From Nectonema munidae (taxonomy: Eukaryota > Nematomorpha > Nectonematoida > Nectonematidae), in contig JAUIRK010000994.1 of the NCBI GenBank assembly GCA_030549495.1, positions 62,001 through 126,000 of the forward strand: a DNA stretch of 64,000 nt, read 5' to 3'. The translations under genes and the position numbers were made by a program. Under the pieces are notes generated by a model. The model saw only the letters and a list, made by a program, of their open reading frames with translations. It did not search any database and had not been told where the DNA came from. This document shows, piece by piece, positions 55,400-64,000 of this stretch (positions are counted from its first letter, which is position 1; every line of letters starts with the position of its first letter).

Positions 55400-57656
55400 T
55401 GAATCAAGTGTCTCATTCGTTCGTTTACGCTTGGAGCTCTCGAAACGTGTGCTTGCATCAGTTTAAGAACCGCCTTGAAAAGCTCGGTATTTAACCAGTT
55501 TTCAAAATATTCTTTAAAACCGAATTCTACACCAGGCTTATTTTAAAATGAACTAAACAAACCTTTTTATTTTTAATGATTTTATTTAAATATAGTAATT
55601 AATTATATTCTAAAAATTTTAGATTATTCAAAAATATTAACGTAATTTACGTTATTCAAAAAGTTAGAATATTAAAATTACTTCTCTAAGAACAATTTGT
55701 CGGTAAAGTGATCAAATTAATTTTGGATTGTAGTAATTAGTCTTCTTAATGATTGATCGTTTCATTATGCTAGAAAACTGTATCGATAAAGCTTTACGTA
55801 TACTAGCCTCAACCGAAATATTTCTTGACGAGTGGGTTCCTTTCCAAAATTTGGCTGAAACTCTACTTCCTATGGAAATTGTTTTAAACTTTGTATACTT
55901 AGAACTGACATATTGATTGAAATTTGCTTAAAAACATGGAGAATAGTGAAAATAAAATGTCTTCCTGTTTACTTCTGCAAGATATTCATTTAAAAAACAA
56001 AACAATTTAAAATCTTTGATGAAATATTTATCTAATTTTGGATAATGTAAAAAGTTAATAACTTACAAAGATTCAGACTTTGACTTTCTATATCGAACAG
56101 CTCTTTATAAAATTTTTACTTGCTACTCATATAATAGGCGTTTTCCTACTTATTTTGAAAGTGATAAATCAATAGTATGAAGAATTAGGATATTCTGAAG
56201 CAATCGAAAAACCCCACCTGTGAAAAAAGTGGAGAAGAATATCGTAGAGAAATTATAAAAGTTATTTTTTTCATGATAGAAAATTCGGATGTTGTGGCTT
56301 TGAAGTCGAAATTTAAAACTTGTGAGATGGGCAAAGTTAGATTTGTCATATCCTGCTTGTTAAAAAAGAACTTCAAAGCAAACTCCTTATTTAACATCGG
56401 GGAAACGAAGTTATTATACAAAGTGAAAAATATCTTACCAACATCAGGAGTGACAAAAAAGTGTAAGTACAGTATTTCTAACCAGGGCTTATATGAACCA
56501 CATAGAAAACGTGTATAATTATACAAGGTTGAAGTAACATGGAGTAGTAAAATAATCTCAATAAAATTATCACGTTTTGAAAGCGAAAGAGCTTTTTCTA
56601 TTCCAACATTTTTTATTCAACTCTTCCTTCAAGTATGCCTTAAAACACATTACATTTATTTTTAAATTTAAAAAATCTTTAACCTGTTGAAAAAATGTGA
56701 AATAGCTGAAACATAAAAATAGCTTCGATTTCAAAAATAAAATCATACGGTTCGTCTTAGGGATAGAGGACAAACTCATCTTACTTTTTTGGTTGGAGGG
56801 CACATAATATATTTTTCCCTCTATTTTTTAGGTTTTCCCTAAAGAAATTTTCAAATAATTTTTCCATTTATTTTATTTGGAAAGTTTAAACAATAAAAAT
56901 TTTTGTTAAATTTATAAATGTTACACTTTAAACTCGAATAAGGATGTATTTTTTTGATTCTTGAGAAAACGAATCGTAAAAATGATCTGCCCCTCAGATT
57001 TTCAAGAAAAAATGACGTCCTTGACCACACGTATATTTAGATATCAAACCAGTTTTCAAAAATCTTTATCTTAACAAACCCTTTCTATAATTTTCTATTA
57101 TTATTCAACTCTAATCACTGCCCTGTCGTACTTAAAGTCTCTTAAGGCTGCTCTTTTGATAAACGTTGGACTTATTAAAGCTCATTTTCGGAGCTTGGTG
57201 GTATTTTATTTTGTTTAAAAGATATATTTTACTTGAATTATTTAATCGAGATTATTAATCTTTTAAATCCCAGACGGTTGTTCGATAAACCAGTCAAAAT
57301 AAATATTTAGGAAAAGTCATAACGTCATAGTTTGTTTTCTCATTCGCCGTATCCTTTCTTCTATTCTTATTTTAAGTACAAAGAAATAAATAAGAAATTA
57401 CATTTAAAAATCTAGTGTTAAATTTGTGATAGAATGGAATACGCTAAACACTATGTTTTTTAATAAAATGTAATTACATATCAACCTTTTGTAGTTTCAT
57501 GATCTTTTTGATTATAAAAAAATGCTGCCTTTTCACTGAAGTTTTATAACTGGATTATAGTTTAGGTACAAATATTAAAAGAATTCGAGATTATACTTTA
57601 AATCTATTTCCTCCCAAAAAGCGCAGATGAGATTAGGTAATTTGATATAAAAGTAG
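55400..57656. other. Intergenic, no feature seen
   Basis: AT-rich. Short open frames on both strands around 56185-56803 overlap each other and carry no family motif. Confidence 0.5.
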
Positions 57657-57787
57657 GTTAGCCCTTTAATAACCAATGTAATATGAGATATAAAAAGAAA
57701 TGAAAATCGTATGCCTTAAATTTATAAAATTTCATTGAAAATCAAATCACACGATTAATCTTTACAGTTCTCGTCCTCAAAAGGTTA
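57657..57787. mobile_element. piggyBac-like TTAA MITE (copy 5, diverged)
   Basis: GTTAGCCCTTTAATAACCAA at the left and GTCCTCAAAAGGTTAG at the right are inverted relatives of the family; TTAA has mutated to TTAG. Confidence 0.5.
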
Positions 57788-58731
57788 GAATCAAGAAAGC
57801 GTCTGAATTGAGGCTGTTATCTTGTTTTGCCAGATGTTGCGGGTTTGCCGTAGCTTAACAACAGAATCCCAGTTTTTCATGAACTAATCTTATATGTCAA
57901 AAGAAGAAGTTTAGAAAAATTTATCTCGAAATGTGATTTTTTATCTCTTTTTTAGTATATAAACTCATATTTTACTTTGAAATTATTTTTGTAATAAATA
58001 TTAGAAGTCATCAAATTCCTTACTTCTCGCTTGGAATGCTCGTACACACTTTGATATATAACGTTCCTCTATACTTTACAAAGTGCTCATCTATAGTTAC
58101 ACAGTTTGTAGGAGACTAATACTGGTAACAGTTTTCCAGAAATTTGTTTTAAATGCATCTTATCGCTACCAATCTAAGAGAATTGCTTTCTCTCTTTAAA
58201 TCAAATCTTATGAAAGTGCGAATGGGAATGAACACACCTCTACTAACTTCAGTTTTCAATAAAGAATTGTCATATTTTTCTGAAAAAAGATGTTTGACGT
58301 TTAGTCTTATGATTGCGGATATATAAAAGACAAGTGATGTAAGCGAGCAAATGCTCGATTGAGAAATCTAAAAACGAAGTTAATAATATAATTAAGGAAT
58401 AATAATTAGTTAGAATAATTAAGAATATATTACTTAATTAAATAAAGTAATTTTGATCTTTTTCTGGTGAATTCACCATATTCTCGATGAAGGACAGTCT
58501 AAAAATTTTTTATTGTATCCTTCAACTTTTTGACCCACTATGGAAGAGAAAGAAACCTTTGAGGGAAGCTTTCTCGATCAATTTCTTTTTCTGCATCTTC
58601 ATTGAACTCAGGGTAACTTGTTTCAAAACTAGCTCATTGTATAAAGAGAACAAGAATTAGAAAGAAAGAAACTTTTAATACACAAATGGTGACTTTCAGA
58701 CAGAACACTGTATTTACTGGACCAATTTACC

Positions 58732-58869
58732 ATAACCCTTTCGTGACCAGAAAAATCAGACGATATTTATTAAAAAGCAGAAGATTCATATACAAAACTA
58801 TTTGAAAAAGCAGACGAAGGTAAAATTATTTATGTATCATATATGATACACTGCTCACGAAAGGGTTAA
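58732..58869. mobile_element. piggyBac-like TTAA MITE (copy 6, best ends)
   Basis: AACCCTTTCGTGACCAG at the left and CTGCTCACGAAAGGGTTAA at the right are nearly perfect inverted ends; right flank TTAA, left flank ATAA. The interior has AAGCAGACGAAGGTAAAATT, the reverse of the phrase in copy 4. Confidence 0.82.
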
Positions 58870-59276
58870 CTGGCAAAAAAAATCTTGTTTAATTATCCTT
58901 CAAAACTTTGAGAAGGTCATTTATTCAACTCTTCCTTTGTCCTCATAAAACGAGCACATTGCATCCCAGATGTATAAGCAGAAAATAGGCAGAACAACTA
59001 TTTTATCAATGTTTTAACCTTATAATACAGTACATAAAGACAACACACAGAGAAGAGTGATTCTAATTGACAAATAAAAAATAAAATCAAACATTCTTAT
59101 AACCAAAATTAGAAGAGCTTTATTTGAATAACAAAAAAAACTAAATACAATCTGAAAGATAGGAGAGTTTTGTCAATTGACAATGCTTTTTCTTTAAAAA
59201 CATGAACATATGTTTGATCATCATCGGAGTTTTCCAAAACGTTGAGGATTTTAGTTATAAATGAAAGAAATAGGAG

Positions 59277-60646
59277 TTAGGAAGCTCCAAACTGGGTGAT
59301 ACCTTCCTCAAGGATATCTAACAAAGGAGTGATGTTTAGCATAACTTTGTAATCGTCATCAGTTAGAGCCAAACTTTCATATTCTACATCATCACCCTTG
59401 TAGAACAGTTTCAATGCAGCATTAATAGCTTCTTTGTTTATCATGACTCTATTTTCATCAATCTCTCCAGCAGGTTCATTGAGAAAACTTCGGAACATGA
59501 TTGTAGTTGGCGTGAATCTTGTTTTTACTTCACCCTACTGATTGGTTTGATGTTTCTCTTTAACTGCTCCTTCTGAATGTTACCTTTTAATTTTGGCGAC
59601 ATGTTTGCTTTTGTCGTGATCTTGCTCAATTTTTCGCGAAGATCAGTCAACTTCTTTGAACTTTCAAGAGCCTTCTGACTGGATTTACTTTCGATATGGG
59701 GCAAACAAGTATTTCTATTAGCAAAGGTTGCTTTGATGGTAGGCTCATTATCTGTGGTGGTCGAGACCACCTTCTCATCAATTCCATGATCATCCAAACT
59801 ATTTTTAACTACATTTCTGTATACTGGAGCTGTCTTTGAGTTGGATTTGACAACATCTAGAATCTTCTTTGACTCAAAATATTTTGGATCTATCCAATGA
59901 GCATTTATGTCAATAAACGTCTTCCCGGAGAGACTCGTACCTGCGTCGATGGTCACAGACAAATGATCAATATTTTTGAACTCTTCAACTTTCTTTTTCT
60001 TAGCATCATGCAGCGTGTCAATAACTTTGGCTAACGTTGTACGTGAAGGTAACTGTAATCGAGGATCGGCTAGATTTATAATCTTTTTCAGTCCTTCATC
60101 TTCGACAATTGATAGAGGCCTGGACTGCTTTGAAACCCACTCAAGACAGCTTTCTTAATTCAATTTGCTTCGGATGATCTTTGTAGTACTTTGTAACAGA
60201 ACTACTCTTCAAACAAAAATGCTGCGTGAGTTTTGGCTGGTTGTTACTTTTTTCATCCTCTCTATGTTCATTCTTCAAATGATTTCCTACATTTCCTAGA
60301 CTACCATTGTACTTGAATCGCTTTCCACAAAGGGCGCAAACAACTTCGTTAGCTACAAGTTTTCCATCAACTCTTCTATGTCTCACAAATCTCCATACTT
60401 TACTTCGGGTGGAACTCTTACGTTTGACTACTGGAGGGTAAAGCAAATCATCTTTCCACTTTAACTGGACTGAGGAATTAGCTCTGAGCTTTTAAGAAGT
60501 TTCTCCTTTAGGTTCTTTCTCTTCGTCACCGTCAACAACTTCTTCATTACCTCATCATCATTGTTGTCATCTATTGTATCTTCCAAATCAGTCAATCCTC
60601 CTTCATAGTCATCTGAGGGACAATCGTCATCACTGTCACTCGGCAT
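59277..60646 (-). pseudogene. BED-finger hAT transposase, N-terminal half
   Basis: Minus strand in order: an acidic leader (MPSDSDDDCPSDDYEGGLTD, 60461-60646), a BED zinc finger (SKVWRFVRHRRVDG, CALCGKRFKY, GNHLKNEH; 60141-60446), SRPLSIVEDEGLKKIINLAD and LPSRTTLAKVID, the RNase-H start LSVTIDAGTSLSGKTFIDIN with STTTDNEPTIKATFAN (59525-59962), and a short helical tail (59277-59498). Frame changes separate these parts and the hAT C-terminal dimerisation region is absent. It resembles ZBED1/AC-type transposases. No terminal repeats were found. Confidence 0.75.
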
Positions 60647-60659
60647 TTAAATACTTTTT

Positions 60660-61940
60660 GGGGACAATATATGAACGAATTTCGATTTCATATATAAATA
60701 TATCATATTTTTATTTAATTTTGGCAAGAGGGGACATAAAAGTTTTTTGGAGGTGCTAATGCCCGTTAATTTGGGCCTAGTTTGGTCCGTCTCCAACGCT
60801 ATAAGCTTGAAAATGGGCCACATTTGTAGAAAAAAGAAAAATATGGCAATAATGAAAATGCGTACTGGTAATTTTTTCATTCATAAAAATCGTCGTGTTG
60901 TTAGAGGCCGTATTTTTTTGTAAATTTTACTGCCTTTTCATTTATAAAATTTTATTGTGAAAAAACTACCGTTTATATAAAAATACGTATAATTAAAATT
61001 TATAGTAATCATTACTTACTGATGATAATATTTCTGGAAAGGAATTTTTAAGCTGTTTATGATTTTCTTTCAAAAATAATTGTGATTATTTTGGTAAATT
61101 TGCAGTAACGCATTTATTTTTATTCGAAGCTTTGGCTTTCTCTCCTCTTTGCAGCTCCTTCTTTCTTGATTAAAAAAAAAAAAAAGTTTTTTAAAAACCT
61201 TTTTAAAGGTATGTGTGAAGAATTTCAAAGAAATACTGAATATTGGAAAAAGTAAAATACTCTCGAGTATGCTCGTTTAGAGTGCTGCGATTGTTTCTCT
61301 TAACCCGAAGAAAAGTAAAGTCTTTCAATAAAGAAAAGGGTGCGGCAGTTTTGGCGTTCTTATTAGTTTTTCGTATTTAACTAGGTTAAAATTTTGTTTC
61401 ATCAAATAGTACACAAAAAAATACTAAAATAGATATTAGTATAGTTATATTTTATTTTGACCAGATTTAAATAAGAAAATATTTTTCTTTAAATCATAGA
61501 TTTGTCTATGTTATATTTGTTTTAAAGTTTTTTTTTCAAATTAGTTGATGAAATATTGTTTTTCCATTTACATAAAGCGTTCTATCTTAAAATTGTGTAA
61601 TGACACTTTTTTTTCCTTCCATAGCCAATACTTTACGATTTGAATAATGGAAAAAACTTGAGTGTTTAGTAGTTTGACTATCTTTTAAGCAAAAATAATA
61701 ATGTTAATAATTATACAATTTATTATCATAACTTTATTAATAGAAAAACCGTTCATTCATTGACTATGTGTGCATCAAAACTGAAATTTATCTCACTCGT
61801 TTTGAAGAGTCGTTGAAAAAGATAGAAAATGAATTTTATACCTAAGAAGTATATCATTGCTTGTGAATATATGTATACAAAAAATAATTCATACCTTACG
61901 CGTAGCACTCTAGTGCATACAATCACTCATCTTATTAGAG
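60660..61940. other. Intergenic, no feature seen
   Basis: AT-rich sequence. No supportable gene, repeat or RNA. Confidence 0.5.
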
Positions 61941-61946
61941 AAGGAT

Positions 61947-61952
61947 TTTATT
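61947..61952 (-). promoter_or_regulatory. Candidate polyadenylation signal of the GalNAc-transferase gene
   Basis: AATAAA on the minus strand about 170 bases after the stop codon at 62123. Confidence 0.35.
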
Positions 61953-62122
61953 TGGTGATATATGATTATTTTCGTTGCCTGATTCATCAAATAGAATTTT
62001 GAAAACGAAAAATATAAAAATCATGTCTAGAAATAAGAGTTTTTTGCATATATATATATATAATGTGTGTGATAAAGGAGAGGAAGAGCATCCGCGAACA
62101 AACATCTCGTAAGGAACCCAAT

Positions 62123-62349
62123 TCACTGATTCTGCATGATGCGCCATCGTTGCTTGATCTCCACATCCTTCTTCGCATCCTGATCCTTTAAATCGTAAAA
62201 GCACGTGTTCATGAAAACAGAGTTGTCGTCGACATTCACTTCCAGACACTTATTCGTGAGAAGGTGTTTTATCAAATTCTTGTCTTTATCATAGACGAAC
62301 TCTTGATTGCCCTTTTGACCGTGACACTGGTACAACGAGACTTCTGTCC
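62123..62349 (-). CDS. GalNAc-transferase last exon: lectin beta and gamma repeats, stop
   Basis: It starts after acceptor ATTTAG, completes the Gly codon begun in the previous exon, and ends with QRWRIMQNQ and TGA at 62123-62125. Confidence 0.92.
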
Positions 62350-63093
62350 CTAAATCACAACAACACATATTTAAGTCCTGGAAAGAGGTAATCCTGCTTG
62401 ATGTTGGTTAGAGGAAATGTAGCATCAGTTAGGCTCGAACCGAGAATCTTGAAGTCAAAGAGGAAGTTCCCGATTAGCTCATCTTGGGCTAAGTGATAGG
62501 TATCATTTTAGGGGTGCAGCCTGAATATGGACAGACAACTTATGGGGTGTGACAAATCTCGAAGGAGAAAATGTCTTCACTCATTATTAAATTCGCACTA
62601 AAAAAGTGAAAACAAAAATGATATTTTCATATTATTTAGAAAGTAGCTTCTAACCCTATTAGCATTTTTACAGAGAAAAGTATTCACTGAGTTTTTGGAC
62701 TGACTGGTTAAGTTGATATTGAGACAACAGCAACAACGGAGGATGTCATCAAAAAATGGATACCAAGTATATTTTAGGAATTAATGCATACGAAAAGACT
62801 GTTACCTGTTGAGTCCAAGCAAAAATCATCTCTCCTTATTTCTTGCTCCTTGGAAACGAGCCAAAATTGATTTCCGCCTTGTCCGTGGCACGGATAAACA
62901 GTGACTGGACCCTTCTCGTTGGATTTGGCGTCCAAGCAATACGCCATTTTGCCCACGCTCATGAACGCGCCAAAAAAGAGCGCATCCGAAGGAACGAAAA
63001 GCGTCGGATACACATTCTTAACGAACCAACCAAAGGAATGACACTTTAGTTTTTTGCGCAGTTCCAGCCTCTTTGAAACATCTCCAAATCCTT
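62123..63093 (-). CDS. Polypeptide N-acetylgalactosaminyltransferase, C-terminal lectin end (runs off right edge)
   Basis: These Golgi type II membrane enzymes start mucin-type O-glycosylation by moving GalNAc from UDP-GalNAc to Ser/Thr. Two exons are visible: 62806-63093 and 62123-62349. The first has GDVSKRLELRKKLKCHSFGW and VKNVYPTLFVPSDALF, the end of the catalytic region, then YCLDAK and YPCHGQGGNQFW. The second has YQCHGQKGNQEFVYD, NKCLEVN and IKQRWRIMQNQ before TGA. CLD/CLE and the Q-x-W-like repeats (NQFW, NQEF, QRW) mark the three-lobed ricin-type lectin domain. The junction STG/TEV is in phase. The catalytic domain and signal anchor lie beyond 64000, so the paralogue cannot be named. 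Confidence 0.92.
62400..62520 (-). repeat. tRNA-like (SINE-like) remnant in the GalNAc-transferase intron
   Basis: The reverse strand has CTTCAAGATTCTCGGTTCGA followed by GCCTAAC, a good B box, and TTAGCCCAAGATGAGCTAAT upstream that could be a degraded A-box arm. The stems do not close well. Confidence 0.35.
62806..63093 (-). CDS. GalNAc-transferase exon: end of catalytic domain and lectin alpha repeat
   Basis: Two bases plus 95 codons plus one base. Acceptor TGTATAG, donor GTAACA. Confidence 0.92.
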
Positions 63094-63179
63094 CTATACA
63101 ATAAATATAAGAAAGGTAAAGTACTGTAGTAATCAAAAGATCACACATTTGTGGAAGATTCAGTCCACATTTTTTTTAT

Positions 63180-63700
63180 AGTTTTTCGACTTCGACTCCG
63201 TCTCCATCTATTTGTCATTTCTGAGACTTCAACTCCATTTATGTAAAATTTTCTTAACATTAATGACTCTACCTATATATAATTTTGCGACTATTTGATC
63301 TATTTTCTTCAACATAATTTATCAAAATGTTCTATTGGTTTGTATTTAGTTTTGTGTCTTTTTTGCAATGTCTTCAAAAAGATTTTAAAATTATTGTCTA
63401 TAACCTTTTCATCTAAGACAAAACAATAAGATTCATAAATTGAATTTATCCCCATTTTTTTCCAAAGGTATGATTTAAAATTTTTTCCTAAAAACTTTCT
63501 ACGCATAAACTGAGTTTTGCTTCTTTACAAACTAATTTTAACGTAAAATAAAAAAGTTCATTCTTTAATTTTATTGAATTTTTGAGCCTTTTTCTATGAG
63601 CTGCAAAAATATAAGGCTTCGACAAAAATGATAAACATTTTTGTTGTGTTTATACAACATTGCACACAAAAAAGAGTGTCCATGAATATATTTTTTAATC
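63180..63700 (+). repeat. Dispersed repeat R, short copy
   Basis: Same orientation and order of phrases as 49741-50405, but GCGACT runs straight into ATTTGATCTATTTTCTTCAA, skipping about 165 bp of the other copy. It lies upstream of the visible GalNAc-transferase exons. Confidence 0.85.
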
Positions 63701-63877
63701 TTGCAAAGACCAACGATCATTCTGGACCCCTGACAATTTTATGCAAAGCAAGCAAAAAATCTCAAAGCGCGAACACTCAAATTCAAAACAAGAAATTGAG
63801 TTTCTTTTTATACATTTAATAACTTTAAACGTCAAGAAATAAAATTAGTTCAGATTTGTATACCTTAGCATTCTATC

Positions 63878-64000
63878 GGGTGTGACTTTTTTACGCAATC
63901 ATACTCAATCACTGCTATATCACTCTTTGTACTCTCAATTTATTTGAATGTGTTCCGGAAATGAGCTGTTGATCGTTTTTTACCTTCGCTTTTAAACACA
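63878..64000 (+). mobile_element. Left end of a GGGTGTGAC/ACGCAATC element, cut by window edge
   Basis: GGGTGTGACTTTTTTACGCA followed by ATCATACTCAATCACTGC is the same end type as 35003-35413. The rest lies outside. Confidence 0.5.

Noticed and set aside
56185-56803. Opposing open frames of 60-113 codons as genes
   Set aside because: They overlap in antisense, lack splice or start context and have no recognisable motif.

Overview
The window is a piece of an animal nuclear genome, most likely an arthropod. It is very AT-rich, its genes are split by long introns, and it is packed with decayed transposons. I can reconstruct three host genes from exons with GT-AG borders and matching codon phases. 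(1) ERCC2/XPD, the TFIIH DNA helicase, lies on the minus strand from about 15.4 kb leftwards and runs off the left edge. (2) A neuronal-type syntaxin (syntaxin-1A class) lies on the plus strand, 37775-54820, in seven exons that give 291 codons. (3) The C-terminal end of a polypeptide N-acetylgalactosaminyltransferase with its ricin-type lectin domain lies on the minus strand, 62123-63093, and runs off the right edge. One further terminal-exon-like segment (28857-28953) belongs to a gene I cannot name.

Layout. 0-15.4 kb: ERCC2 exons. Their introns hold a decayed arthropod mobile-element ORF (3.0-4.8 kb), a decayed hAT transposase (6.9-7.9 kb), piggyBac-like TTAA MITEs, and a 2.7 kb non-autonomous hAT element (10173-12870) that itself contains a smaller hAT MITE, a phrase-repeat element and a SINE. 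15.4-37.7 kb: a transposon field with a Penelope-like fossil, a LINE split by a complete hAT element with matching 8-bp target duplications, foldback-like elements made of drifting short phrases, a pogo/Tigger element carrying a tRNA-derived SINE, another LINE fossil, and a hAT family present in two fragments. 37.8-54.8 kb: syntaxin. Its 9.2 kb first intron houses an inverted-repeat transposon with a templated internal insertion and several hAT MITEs. 55-62 kb: mostly featureless AT-rich DNA, two piggyBac-like MITEs and the N-terminal half of a BED-finger hAT transposase. 62-64 kb: the GalNAc-transferase end, then a dispersed repeat that also occurs in a syntaxin intron.

The three host genes have unrelated jobs (transcription/repair helicase, membrane fusion SNARE, mucin-type O-glycosylation) and share no visible regulation. 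The most unusual material is a set of elements whose ends share GGGTATGACTTTTT or close variants but whose interiors are arms of different degenerate short phrases. One of these (29561-31558) has long terminal inverted repeats and an unrecognised coding-like interior. All family assignments come from recalled protein motifs. No search was run.
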